64,000 bases of DNA, from assembly GCF_900090145.1 (NCBI RefSeq), contig NZ_FMHI01000005.1:186001-250000 (forward strand). The letters run 5' to 3'. Of this stretch, positions 1 through 9,859 are shown in pieces. Every line of letters starts with the position of its first letter. Positions within the stretch are counted from its first letter, which is position 1. Under the pieces are notes generated by a model. That model made no database searches and was not told the DNA's origin. It saw nothing but the letters and a program-made list of their open reading frames with translations. The position numbers were made by a program, and so were the translations under genes. This DNA is from Streptomyces sp. WMMB 322. Its GTDB lineage: Bacteria > Actinomycetota > Actinomycetes > Streptomycetales > Streptomycetaceae.

Positions 1-116
1 ACCACCCGGCCAAGGACGGGGGCGCTTCCGCGGCGGGCCTGCGCGCCTACGTCCTTCCCGCGGGCGCGTCACCCGGCTCGGAGCGGGGGCTGGGGGCGGT
101 GCTGCGTCTTCTTTGA
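1..116 (+). CDS. C-terminal end of an unidentified protein (5' truncated by window edge)
   Basis: Reading frame 3 of the plus strand is open from the window edge to a TGA at 114-116. It gives about 37 residues that start HPAKDGGASAAG and end GAVLRLL. The codons are strongly GC3-biased, as in a real gene. No motif is visible, so the product cannot be named. The stop lies a few bases before the left arm of the large inverted repeat. Confidence 0.45.
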   Translation, partial: HPAKDGGASAAGLRAYVLPAGASPGSERGLGAVLRLL

Positions 117-870
117 GCCTGAACGGCTCGGGGTGCGGGTTGCGGCTGGTGCGTGGGTGCGCCTGGGGTGGGTTCGCGGGTGCGCCTTGGGTTCGTGGTG
201 GGTGCGGGGGCGTGCCGTTCCGGCGGGTGTCCCGGGGCGGCATGATTTCCCTCCCTGAACCGGACGGGCCTTCGTGCTGGCCTTCATATGCCGGTCCGCA
301 AATCACGTTTAAGCCCCGTTACCCCCGCCTGCACGTCCCGCCCCCTCCTGCCCGTCTCGCGTCTGCCGCTCTCGTCCCCCTTCTCCCCTCCGGGAGTCCG
401 GGTGGCTTTCAGCTGCCCCGCCGGTGGCCATCCGGGTCACACGCGCAAGCTCGTCCGATGGCTCAACTCCCCTGCCGGGTGGACGGGTTCATCGAGGCTC
501 GGGACGGTGAGGGGCGGGCTCGGAGTTCGCCCGACGTGCGGCGCGATCGCCCGTACCCGTCGAGGACGACGGCCACGGGCCCACTGCCCGGTGTGGATGA
601 GGGGGTTATAGCGGCCCCGGGGGAGAGCCGCGGACGTGCGGGAGGGGGTGGGACGCGCAGGGGGGCATGGACGGGCTTAAACGTGATTTGCGGACCGGCA
701 TATGAGAGGCAGCACGAAAGCCCTTGACGGTCCAGGGAGGGAAATCATGCCGCCCGGACTTGCCCCCCGGAGCGGCACGCCCCCGGCACCCAGCACCCAC
801 CCCAGGCGCACCCACCACCCGCCGCAACCCGCACCCGCACAACAGCCACCCCCGGCGACAGCCGGACCCG
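117..870. repeat. Large imperfect inverted repeat (arms about 235 bp) in a non-coding gap between convergent genes
   Basis: The left arm (about 120-360) and right arm (about 620-850) are imperfect reverse complements. They contain perfect blocks at 285-316/673-704 (32 bp), 237-257/733-753 (21 bp), 155-173/795-813 (19 bp) and 131-145/822-836 (15 bp). About 260 bp of unrelated sequence separates the arms. Each arm starts just downstream of a stop codon (116 on plus, 871 on minus) and reads in the same sense as the gene before it. Reading frames inside the two arms are broken by indels relative to each other, so conservation is at the DNA or RNA level. No convincing gene is present. Longer open frames here look like composition artefacts. 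Confidence 0.85.
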
Positions 871-2469
<1,599 letters not shown>

Positions 2470-2766
2470 GGACTCTGCCTCCGTACGGTCTGGGTTCGCG
2501 CCGGTGTTTCTCCGGCCGCAGCCCGGTTCGGCGCCGCTCGGGTGAGCCTGCTGCCGCTCGGGTTGTCGCTCTTCGATTGCCACGGACTGTAGCGATCCGC
2601 GTCCGTCCGTTGCAGGGCCGCACGCTGGGACGTTCCTCACAGCGTGCCGTCCCGCCCTCACAGGATGCCGCCGCGCACCGAGGTTCACACCCGGACCGCG
2701 AGGGAAGAGAATGGGCGATCGGTGTCGGGAAATTCCGTGTTGTCCGCTCAGGTTGCGGGGGTTCGC

Positions 2767-3669
2767 ATGGTGGGGGCCAGACGGCCGGGAAGGCCGGTAC
2801 AGGCAAGGCGCGGCAGCGTGTGGGCGGTGACGGCGGCGCTCGTCGTCACCGGGGGCGCGGCAGCCGGTTGCAAGGCGCAGACGACGGGGAACGGGCCGAT
2901 CCATGTGACGAAGACTTCGGTCGCGCCCGCGCCGACGGAGAAGCCGGCGCGTTCCTCCGTGAGCAACAGCACACAGGAGAAGAACCCCGACAGGCCGGCG
3001 CAGCCGCCGAAGCCCGCCAAGCGGGCCGTCCCCGCCGACCCGGTGCTCTTCACGACGGGTTCGGGCGGCGCGCAGGTGCGTGAACTCCAGGCGCGGCTGC
3101 GCAAGTTGCAGCTCTTCGACCGGAATCCGACGGGCTACTACGGGCCGGTCACCACCGCTTCGGTCCGCGCCTTCCAGCGCCGGCAGGGCATGAGTGCCGG
3201 TGGGGCGGTCACATCGAGCGTGTGGAGCGCGCTGCGTGCCCGCACGTCCGCGCCGTCCCGTGACGAGTTGTACCCGCCGACGGCTCGTCCGCTCGACGAC
3301 CCTGACCCGCGCTGCCTCACGGGGCGTGCGCTGTGCGTCAGCAAGAAGAGCCGCACGCTGGCCTGGTACGTGAACGGGCGGATGCTTTCGGCGATGGACG
3401 TGCGCTTCGGCTCGGCCTACACGCCCACGCGGGAGGGGAAGTTCAGCGTCGGGTTCAAGAGCCGTGATCACGTCTCGACGATCTACGACACCCCGATGCC
3501 GTACGCGCTGTTCTTCAGCGGCGGCCAAGCCATCCACTACTCCTCGGACTTCGCGGCCCGCGGATACGCCGGCGCGTCGCACGGATGCGTCAACGTACGG
3601 GACAAGAAGAAGATCGCGGCGCTCTTCGCCCAGGTGCGGAAGGGCGACAAGGTCGTCGTCTACAAGTGA
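2767..3669 (+). CDS. L,D-transpeptidase lipoprotein with peptidoglycan-binding domain (300 aa)
   Basis: Predicted to make 3-3 cross-links in peptidoglycan outside the membrane. The N-terminus has basic residues, a hydrophobic segment (18-34) and a Cys35 in AAAGC, a plausible though imperfect lipobox. A PG_binding_1 domain covers about residues 95-160 ([17 protein letters not shown] then [14 protein letters not shown]). A YkuD catalytic domain covers about 190-300 and carries the signature SHGCVNV with catalytic Cys274. The ATG at 2767 follows a G-rich ribosome site (about 2755-2760). The longer frame upstream has no good site. The gene is monocistronic and divergent from the mutase, with two strong hairpins after the stop. 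Confidence 0.92.
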   Translation: MVGARRPGRPVQARRGSVWAVTAALVVTGGAAAGCKAQTTGNGPIHVTKTSVAPAPTEKPARSSVSNSTQEKNPDRPAQPPKPAKRAVPADPVLFTTGSGGAQVRELQARLRKLQLFDRNPTGYYGPVTTASVRAFQRRQGMSAGGAVTSSVWSALRARTSAPSRDELYPPTARPLDDPDPRCLTGRALCVSKKSRTLAWYVNGRMLSAMDVRFGSAYTPTREGKFSVGFKSRDHVSTIYDTPMPYALFFSGGQAIHYSSDFAARGYAGASHGCVNVRDKKKIAALFAQVRKGDKVVVYK

Positions 3670-3672
3670 GCC

Positions 3673-3706
3673 GTCCGCCCGCCTACCGCGGGAAGCGCGG
3701 GCGGAC
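3673..3706 (+). terminator. Hairpin terminator after the L,D-transpeptidase
   Basis: A perfect 10-bp stem (3673-3682 with 3697-3706, GTCCGCCCGC/GCGGGCGGAC) starts 3 bp after the stop codon. There is no U-tract, as is usual in streptomycetes. Confidence 0.7.
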
Positions 3707-4100
3707 GAGGTGTGAGGAGTGGCCTCAAGTAGCCGGAGGCTGAGGTGAGATGAGGGGTCGCCGCTCCTGAGGCGGCTGCGCCGGCCGTTCTCGCCGGGAG
3801 TGAGATGGGGCGCGGGCGGGACCGGGGGAACGTGTCCCGCCCGCGCCATATGCGCGAGCCCGAAGGTACGGGGGGAACCTTGGACTTGTCGCGCAGCCGA
3901 TGACCAGTCGGCTCACTTGTTACTGCGCCGTCCCCGCCGAAAGTGTCACACCAGGATTCAACCAAACTGCGTGACCTGCGTCACATCTCTCCTGCTCCGG
4001 CTGAACCGCCCGCATACGGGCGCACAACTCCGGTTGAACGGGCGGCTGTCGGGCGGGCCGAGCCCGCCACCGGAGCGGCCGACGGCACCGCCGGGGCATG
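3707..4100. other. Intergenic stretch between convergent genes with a second strong hairpin
   Basis: No gene is evident here. A perfect 14-bp stem pairs 3809-3822 with 3834-3847 around an 11-nt loop, and probably acts as a back-up bidirectional terminator. A short GTGAC-N4-GTCAC inverted repeat lies near 3971-3984. The rest shows no coding signal. Confidence 0.6.
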
Positions 4101-4128
4101 AAAAAGCCCCCGGCGGAATCCGGGGGCT
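4101..4128 (-). terminator. Rho-independent terminator for the sigma/partner operon
   Basis: The stem GCCCCCGG (4106-4113) pairs with CCGGGGGC (4120-4127) around a 6-nt loop. On the minus strand five T residues follow (complement of 4101-4105). It ends the operon whose last stop is at 4181. Confidence 0.85.
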
Positions 4129-4180
4129 GTGCCCGCACAGGGCCGAACAGGACTGCGGAGACGACGAGTTCGCGACCTGC

Positions 4181-5545
4181 CTACTGCTGCGCGCCGGCCG
4201 GTGCGGTCTCCTCCGCACTGGGTGAGGGTTCGGCGTCCGGCGAGGAGAAGCCCTCCGAATCGCCGCCCTCCGAGTCGCCGCCCTCCGAGTCGCCGCCCTC
4301 CGAGTCGCCGGACTGGCCCTCGAGGTCCTCGGAGCCGCCGCCGCCGTCGTCCGGCCTGCTGCCGCCCGTGGAGCCACCGTCAGCCGTCTCCCCGCCGGTG
4401 GATCCACCATCGTCTTCGTCGGCGTCGTCGCCGGGACCGCCGTCATCACCCGACGTCGAACCCCCGGGTCCGTCCGGCCCGCCTGCGCCGCCCGAGCCGT
4501 CCGCGCCGCGGGAGCCCTGGCCGTCACGCCCGGAGTCATACTTTTCGCACCACTTCTTCACGCCTTCGGGGCCGCCGGCCACCAATTCGAGGCGGACCCT
4601 GTCGTGGGCGGAGAGCTTGCCGTCCTCGTACGCCTTGCACAGCGCACGCGCCATCGCCTTCTTGTCGGCCCCGGAAAGTCCCTTGCCGTTGCCGCTCCAC
4701 CAGTCCTCGTCGCCCGTGGGGCGGCCCTTCGACTTCCCGTCCCGTCCGCGCTCCTTGCCCGCGAGGTCCTCGCCGGTGGGCGAGTCGGACGGGCCACCCT
4801 CGCGGGTGCCGCGTCTTGGCCCGTCGCTGTCATCGGGGCTGCCGCCGGCGCCGGCCGACTCCTTGCGTTCGTCGCCGGGACTGGCCAGCGGGGAGACACT
4901 CGCCGCGGGTGACCCGCCCCCGCCGAACGGCGTGGGCAGCACTCCCGCTCCGGCCGCCACCGCAGCCCCGCCGAGCGCACATCCGGCGACGGCCATGGCG
5001 AAGCCCGCCCGCAGCGGACGTCCCATGAGGGTTCCGCGCCGGGCCGCTCCGGGCCGGCGGTCGCGCGCCCGGCCCGCGTTCTCGCGCGCGGCGCGCCTGC
5101 CGATGACCGTTTCGGCCTCCGTCGGGCCCGCCGTGATGTCGATGGTGCCGCTGTGCCCGGCGCTCATGACCGGCTGCGCCGCGCGGAAGGCCGCCACCGC
5201 GGCGGCCTCGCCGGGGAGTTCGGCACTCGCCTCACCCGGCGCCCTTCCGGCGCGGGCCGCGCCGAGCGCGTGGAGCGTCGCCGTCTGCTCGTCGACGAGC
5301 GCGTCGAGGAAGGAATCGAGGCGGTCCTCAGCGGTGCGCTGCTGCGGTACGGAACCGCCGCGTGCCCATGAGGGTGCGGGCGCGGAGGAGCGGCCCGAGC
5401 CGCTGGTGGGAGCCCCTTCAACGTTGTTGTGACCAGCCCGGTGACGTCCGTCGCGCCGACTGTTGCGCGCATTGGGAACCTGACCGCGGAGCAAGCGCTC
5501 CGCCGCTTCGTCGTCCAGCCACCTGTACCGGTCGTCGTCCGCCAT
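4181..5545 (-). CDS. One-TM protein co-translated with an ECF sigma factor; candidate anti-sigma factor (454 aa)
   Basis: The gene starts inside the sigma stop codon in a TGATG junction (TGA 5547-5545, ATG 5545-5543). A GTG one codon earlier is also possible. The N-terminal 175 residues are charged and cytoplasmic-looking (RYRWLDDEAAERLLRG at the start). A single TM segment spans about residues 179-203. A roughly 250-residue Gly/Ser/Asp-rich tail follows and ends in four GGDSE repeats encoded by a 15-bp tandem repeat. No HxxxCxxC zinc anti-sigma motif is visible, so the anti-sigma role is inferred from position and topology only. The tail would be extracytoplasmic. Confidence 0.7.
   Translation of the reverse strand: MADDDRYRWLDDEAAERLLRGQVPNARNSRRDGRHRAGHNNVEGAPTSGSGRSSAPAPSWARGGSVPQQRTAEDRLDSFLDALVDEQTATLHALGAARAGRAPGEASAELPGEAAAVAAFRAAQPVMSAGHSGTIDITAGPTEAETVIGRRAARENAGRARDRRPGAARRGTLMGRPLRAGFAMAVAGCALGGAAVAAGAGVLPTPFGGGGSPAASVSPLASPGDERKESAGAGGSPDDSDGPRRGTREGGPSDSPTGEDLAGKERGRDGKSKGRPTGDEDWWSGNGKGLSGADKKAMARALCKAYEDGKLSAHDRVRLELVAGGPEGVKKWCEKYDSGRDGQGSRGADGSGGAGGPDGPGGSTSGDDGGPGDDADEDDGGSTGGETADGGSTGGSRPDDGGGGSEDLEGQSGDSEGGDSEGGDSEGGDSEGFSSPDAEPSPSAEETAPAGAQQ
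4257..4316. repeat. 15-bp tandem repeat, four copies, inside the sigma-partner gene
   Basis: Four near-identical units of the type TCGCCGCCCTCCGAG encode the GGDSE repeats on the minus strand. Copy number probably varies between strains by slippage. Confidence 0.75.
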
Positions 5546-6198
5546 CACGTTTCCCTCAGCGTTCGTGTCGCCTTATGCGTCACACCGCGCGTCGTGGGAG
5601 ACGCATTCGGACCGGGTGGCGGTTCTCCTGCGTCCGGGAGATCTTCGGCGGATTCCTCCAGCAATTGTGCGAGCTTGCGCAGACCCCGATGCGCGGCCGT
5701 CCGTACGGCGCCGGCACGCTTGCCCAGCACCTGGGCGGCGCTCTGGGCGTCGAGACCGACCACGACGCGCAGCACCACGGCCTCGGCCTGGTCCTGCGGA
5801 AGACGCGAGATCAAAGCCATCGTGCGGCCAGTGCCGAGAGCTTCGAGCGCCTCGTCGGCGGTGTCGGCTCCGGCAGGCAGCACGGCCAAGTCGCTCTCGT
5901 CGCCGCCGATGACGGGGCGGCGGCCTCTCGAACGCAGGTGGTCGAGCGCCCGGTTCCGGGCTATTCGCGCCGCCCAGCCGCGGAAGCGGTCCGCGTCGCC
6001 GCTGAACCGGCCGATGTCCCGGGCTATCTGCAGCCAGGCCTCCGAGGTGACGTCCTCGGCATCGGCGTCACTGACAAGGGTGCGGACATAGCCGAGCAGC
6101 CGCGGGTGCACAGTGCGGTACACAATGCGGAAAGCGACTTCGTCCCCGCCCTGTGCCGCAAGCACCGCGGCTGTCAACTCCGCGTCGTCCCCCTGCAC
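5545..6198 (-). CDS. ECF RNA polymerase sigma factor (about 217 aa)
   Basis: A group IV sigma factor. Region 2 is seen in HPRLLGYVRTLVSDADAEDV and AWLQIARDIGRF, and FRGWAARIARNRALDHLR completes it. Region 4 is seen in SRLPQDQAEAVVLRVVVGLD and AAQVLGKRAGAVRTAAHRGL. The open frame extends to a TTG at 6231. I prefer the GTG at 6198 (MQGDDAELTAAVL) because a GAGAG motif precedes it and family members begin near there. GTG 6216 is another option. It forms a two-gene operon with the membrane protein downstream, whose start overlaps its stop. That arrangement usually means a sigma/anti-sigma pair responding to envelope or extracellular signals. Confidence 0.88.
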   Translation of the reverse strand: MQGDDAELTAAVLAAQGGDEVAFRIVYRTVHPRLLGYVRTLVSDADAEDVTSEAWLQIARDIGRFSGDADRFRGWAARIARNRALDHLRSRGRRPVIGGDESDLAVLPAGADTADEALEALGTGRTMALISRLPQDQAEAVVLRVVVGLDAQSAAQVLGKRAGAVRTAAHRGLRKLAQLLEESAEDLPDAGEPPPGPNASPTTRGVTHKATRTLRET

Positions 6199-6452
6199 GG
6201 CCGTCTCTCGCCCCACTCCGCGATGTCCCAACGGATCTGGTCATGCCCCTGGTCGGGCGCCTGTCGTCGTCTCGCTGATATCTGCGTATACCTCACACAC
6301 AGACCAGCATCGATGCCAGAGCACGCTAAGGCCAAGTGTGCGTCTTAGTCCACGCAAGTCGACCGGCGAAGTTGACCAGGTAACAGAATGAGGAGTGCGG
6401 ACGCTGAAGGGAGTACGGGCCTGCCCCTGGCGTGGTGCGCCCGTTCTCGAGG

Positions 6453-6494
6453 GCGATCGGGGTCTCTCCTGTGGGGGGTGGCGACCCCGGTCGC
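6453..6494 (-). terminator. Hairpin terminator after the hexosaminidase gene
   Basis: A 12-bp stem (6453-6464 with 6483-6494) has one G-U/mismatch pair. It lies 34 bp past the hexosaminidase stop and upstream of the sigma operon. The remaining 6199-6452 should hold the sigma promoter, but I cannot place it confidently. Confidence 0.65.
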
Positions 6495-6527
6495 TCTCGC
6501 ATTTTCCGGCAGGCCCGCCGGGTGTCC

Positions 6528-8132
6528 TCAGCTCGTGCGTTCTCCGAGCCGCTTGAAGTCTTCCCAGCTCATGGCCGGTTTCCGGGGGTCCCACAGCTTC
6601 TGCGCCGTCGCGCGGAGGGGCGCCCTGATTCCCGCGGCGACCTGTTCGGGGGTCTGTGCCTGCGAGCGGTCGCACCAGACGGCGAAGCGGCCGCCGGGGA
6701 TGTGCTCGGGGCCCGAGAGGGATTTCGGAACCGGCTTCGTGCCACGGAGCACCGCCGGAGTCCATTTGTCGTAGATGCGGCGCCCTGTCGGGTATGTGAA
6801 GTTGTTGGGCTCGCCGAGCACGTAATAGAGGAACTCGTCGTTGAGGTTGATCAGCTTCCAGCCCTCCCTGAGATACGACTCGGGGCTGCGCTCGCCGGCC
6901 TCCCTGCCCGTCCAGTAAGTGACCTGCCGGTCGCGGTTGGCGCGGACCACGCCGCCCGCGTGGATGCCGTCGTTCCACGCCTGCGCCGTCTTGCCCTTCT
7001 TCCGTACGACCTCGGCCCGGTCGTTGAGCCAGTCGGTCGCGAGGTCCTGCACACGGGCATCGCGGCCGAACTCCTCACGGGCCTTGGCCGCCAGGCCCGG
7101 ATACGAGGCCTCGGGGTCGCTCTGCGCCAGGGCCAGGTACTCGTCCCCGCCGAGGTGCGAGTACTTGCCGGGGAAGAGGTCGGCGTACTCGCGCAGCAGG
7201 TCGTCCACGATCTTCGCCGCGCGCGGATCGGAGATGTCCACGGCGCCCTCGGTCGGCCGCCCGGCCGCGTTCTTCAGCTGGAGCTCGGGGTGGGCCTTGA
7301 GGACGGCGCCGAGGTGCCCGGGCGAATCGATCTCCGGGATGATCTCGATGTGCCGGGACTCGGCGAGCCGGATGATGCGGCGCACCTGGGCCTTGGTCAG
7401 ATGCGGATCGGAGACCACTTCGGGGTGCGTGCTGCTCTCGACCCGGAACGCCTGGTCGTCGGAGATGTGCAACTGGAGCTGGTTCAGCTTGAGATCACCC
7501 ATCTCACGGATGCGGTCCTCGATCCAGCGGGCGCTGAAGTGCTTGCGCGCGATGTCGAGCATGAGACCCCGCTGCGGCCGGTCCGGCTCGTCGCGGACCA
7601 CGCCGTCCGCGATTTCTCCACGGGCACGCACGGACTGAAGCAGTGTCCGGGTGCCGTAGAAGGCGCCCGCCTGGCCGGCGCCGGTGATCTTCACCTGGCC
7701 CTCGCGGCTGTCCATCACGTAGCCCTCGCGGCCGGTGCCGAGGTCCCGGTCCAGGCTCAGCCGGACGTCCCCCGTGCGGGCCGGGCCCTTGGAGAAGGGG
7801 ACGTCGAGCTCCCGGGCGAGCAGTCTGGCCTCGTCGGCCAGCGGCCCCTCGGGGTCGGCGACGACCCTGGTGAACTTCGACGGCTTCCACGCCGGCCCTC
7901 GCACCGGCTTCCACTTCCTCACCGAGGGAACGGAGGCGGGCGCGGGGCCCGTTCGGGCCGGACCTGTCGGCTCTGGCACCGCGTGCGCGCTGCCGCTGCC
8001 TCCGGTCGCCGTCCCGCTCTCGCTCCCGCCGCCGGAATCGCCCGCGCAGCCGCCGAGGGCGAGAAGGCCCACCGCGCCGGCCGTGAGCAGGGCCCCGGAA
8101 GCCGTCAGGGTCTTTGGCCGCTTAGGTCGCAT
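6528..8132 (-). CDS. Secreted beta-N-acetylhexosaminidase, GH20 lipoprotein (534 aa)
   Basis: Predicted to release terminal N-acetylglucosamine from chitin or peptidoglycan oligomers at the cell surface. The signal peptide ends in the lipobox LALGGC with Cys29. A GH20b-like N-terminal domain (about 75-180) is followed by the GH20 barrel from about residue 187 (RGLMLDIARKHFS, LQLHISDDQAFR). The catalytic pair is Asp330-Glu331 in HLGGDEY, used in substrate-assisted catalysis. The length is normal. The ATG at 8132 has no clear Shine-Dalgarno, so a leaderless or short-leader mRNA is possible. The gene stands alone and is divergent from the next gene. Confidence 0.93.
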   Translation of the reverse strand: MRPKRPKTLTASGALLTAGAVGLLALGGCAGDSGGGSESGTATGGSGSAHAVPEPTGPARTGPAPASVPSVRKWKPVRGPAWKPSKFTRVVADPEGPLADEARLLARELDVPFSKGPARTGDVRLSLDRDLGTGREGYVMDSREGQVKITGAGQAGAFYGTRTLLQSVRARGEIADGVVRDEPDRPQRGLMLDIARKHFSARWIEDRIREMGDLKLNQLQLHISDDQAFRVESSTHPEVVSDPHLTKAQVRRIIRLAESRHIEIIPEIDSPGHLGAVLKAHPELQLKNAAGRPTEGAVDISDPRAAKIVDDLLREYADLFPGKYSHLGGDEYLALAQSDPEASYPGLAAKAREEFGRDARVQDLATDWLNDRAEVVRKKGKTAQAWNDGIHAGGVVRANRDRQVTYWTGREAGERSPESYLREGWKLINLNDEFLYYVLGEPNNFTYPTGRRIYDKWTPAVLRGTKPVPKSLSGPEHIPGGRFAVWCDRSQAQTPEQVAAGIRAPLRATAQKLWDPRKPAMSWEDFKRLGERTS

Positions 8133-8418
8133 ACGGATACGTTATTGCCCCTTTTCGTCTCGCACTCGCCAGGTATCCGACCAGGATCGTTCCCGTGCGG
8201 GTGAAATTCCCATAGTCGTCGAATCGTTCGGCTCTGCGTCGTTACGGTGGCCGAGGCACACCCGCACAGCTGTATCGGACGTCACACAGCAGGAGTTGGG
8301 CGAGCCGCAGGGTGAGCCCGGCCGTTCATGGCCGCGCTCCCCCACCGGTCCGCGGTCACCGGCGCTGACCCGTACGCCGGACCGGTACCCACACGCCAGT
8401 CGGCCCTCCGAGGAGCCC
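8133..8418. other. Divergent intergenic region between hexosaminidase and OHCU-like gene
   Basis: This should hold promoters for both directions. A 17-bp sequence at 8235-8251 (TGCGTCGTTACGGTGGC) recurs with one mismatch at 9353-9369 upstream of sdhC. I see no gene. Confidence 0.5.
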
Positions 8419-9150
8419 ATGCCGCCCCCCAGCCCGCGAAGCGACGAGAAGGCCCCGGCAGTGCACACCCTCGGCGCACCCGGGAGCGCCCCCGGCCCGC
8501 TGAGCGGGGGTGACCCCGGCCGAGGGCCGGAGGGCGCCCCGCCCGCCGGAGCCGGCCCGGGACAGGAAGACGACCCGCCCGCCGGAGCCGCCCCGGTGCC
8601 GGCGTGGTCCGGCCCGGTGCCGGCGCCGCTGCCGATGCCGCTGTCGCGCTTCAACGCCGCCCCCGACGAGACGGCCGCCGCCGTGCTGCTGCGCTGCTGC
8701 GGCAGCAGCCGCTGGGCAGCCCGCATCGCCGCCTTCCGTCCGTACCCGGAGGCGGGCTCCCTGCTGGCCGCCCTGGACGAGGCGAGCTACGACATGACGC
8801 CGGCGGACGTGGCCGAGGCGCTGTCCTCGGAGTCGCCCCAGCTCCCCCCGCCCGCCGACGGCCCGGCGCGGCCCGCATCCGGCGGCGGTCCGCGGGGGCA
8901 CGATCGGCCCGGGGTCCTCGCGGCGCACACCGCGTTGCGGGCGGCGCATGCCGCGTACGAGAAACGCTTCGGCCACGCCTTCCTCATGTGCCTCGACGAA
9001 TGGGGCCCGGACGAACAGCTCGGCCAGGCCCTCGCTGCCATCCGCACCCGCCTCGGAAACGATCCGGAGGAGGAACGTCCGGTGGTGGCGGAGGAGCTGC
9101 GGCGTCTCGCCCGGGCCAGGCTCCGGCGCATGGTCGGAGGTCTTCCGTAG
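8419..9150 (+). CDS. Degenerate OHCU-decarboxylase-like protein (243 aa)
   Basis: After an 80-residue Pro/Gly/Ala-rich leader, the protein resembles 2-oxo-4-hydroxy-4-carboxy-5-ureidoimidazoline decarboxylase of purine catabolism. It shows SRWAARIAAFRPYPEAGSLL and, near the C-terminus, YEKRFGHAFLMC followed by EELRRLARARLRRMV. The family's HPRIG motif, which carries the catalytic His, is replaced by a segment reading SESPQLPP, and the following Ser-x-x-Glu is not recognisable. It may therefore have lost the classical activity. The start ATG 8419 follows GAGGAG. No other uric-acid genes are nearby. Confidence 0.72.
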   Translation: MPPPSPRSDEKAPAVHTLGAPGSAPGPLSGGDPGRGPEGAPPAGAGPGQEDDPPAGAAPVPAWSGPVPAPLPMPLSRFNAAPDETAAAVLLRCCGSSRWAARIAAFRPYPEAGSLLAALDEASYDMTPADVAEALSSESPQLPPPADGPARPASGGGPRGHDRPGVLAAHTALRAAHAAYEKRFGHAFLMCLDEWGPDEQLGQALAAIRTRLGNDPEEERPVVAEELRRLARARLRRMVGGLP

Positions 9151-9472
9151 GCCTGCCCGGCCGTGCCGAGCCCGCGGAGCCCGTGTGACGCAGGCCTCGC
9201 GGCGCACCTCTTCCGGCATCCGGTCCGGCATCCCGCCGGTGAGCCCCAGGTCACAGCGCGACGGTCCGGAGCCCCCGCCTGCTCCTCCTCCGCGCCGGCT
9301 GTCTCTGCCTGATTGATCACATCCGGCCCTCCCGGGGCCGAAGTACCGACAATGCGTCGTTACGATGGCTCAGGCCGGTGGACCGTACCCGGCCGAGCCC
9401 GACCGACACCGCTGCATTCCCAGTCGAAGATGGCGGCCGGCTCTGACTTCGCTCCCGGAGGAGTTTTTTTCC
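9151..9472. other. Intergenic region carrying the sdh operon promoter
   Basis: No gene is evident. The second copy of the 17-bp element is at 9353-9369 (ATGCGTCGTTACGATGG region). TACGAT at 9361-9366 resembles a -10 hexamer, but no good -35 lies upstream. The sdhC ribosome site GGAGGAG is at about 9457-9463. Confidence 0.45.
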
Positions 9473-9853
9473 GTGCCGGCTGGAACGCTGTACCGCGGCC
9501 GGGAAGGAATGTGGTCCTGGGTGGCTCACCGAGTCACCGGCGTCCTCATCTTCTTCTTCCTGTTCGTGCACGTGCTGGACACCTCGCTCGTCCGCGTATC
9601 GCCCGAGACGTACGACAAGACCGTGGCGATCTACAAGACGCCGCTCGTCAATCTCATGGAGTACGGCCTCGTGGCCGCGGTCCTCTTCCACGCGCTGAAC
9701 GGTCTGCGGGTCGTCGCCGTGGACTTCTGGTCGAAGGGCCCGCGGTACCAGAAACAGATGCTCTGGACCGTGACCGGCATCTGGGGCGTGCTGATGATCG
9801 GCGCCTTCTACCCCGTCCTGCAGCACACTCTGCACTCGCTGTTCGGGAGCTGA
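9473..9853 (+). CDS. sdhC: Succinate dehydrogenase cytochrome b556 subunit SdhC (126 aa)
   Basis: Membrane anchor and haem/quinone-binding subunit of complex II. The GTG at 9473 follows a GGAGGAG site 9-10 bp upstream, and the protein then starts with the usual PAGTLYRGREGMWSWVAHR. Three TM helices are visible (about 20-40, 62-82, 95-115). SWVAHRVTG, LFVHVLD and VLFHALNG carry the His residues expected for haem ligation. It is the first gene of sdhCDAB. Confidence 0.93.
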   Translation: MPAGTLYRGREGMWSWVAHRVTGVLIFFFLFVHVLDTSLVRVSPETYDKTVAIYKTPLVNLMEYGLVAAVLFHALNGLRVVAVDFWSKGPRYQKQMLWTVTGIWGVLMIGAFYPVLQHTLHSLFGS

Positions 9854-9859
9854 TGAACC

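Noticed and set aside
113..727. Plus-strand open frame through the inverted repeat, and the minus-strand extension from 677
   Set aside because: The two repeat arms do not keep a common reading frame, and GC3 bias is absent, so the repeat is not conserved as protein.
2470..3849. N-terminal extension of the mutase frame to 992 residues
   Set aside because: The extension overlaps the divergent L,D-transpeptidase and has no similarity to mutases. The family start is at 2469.
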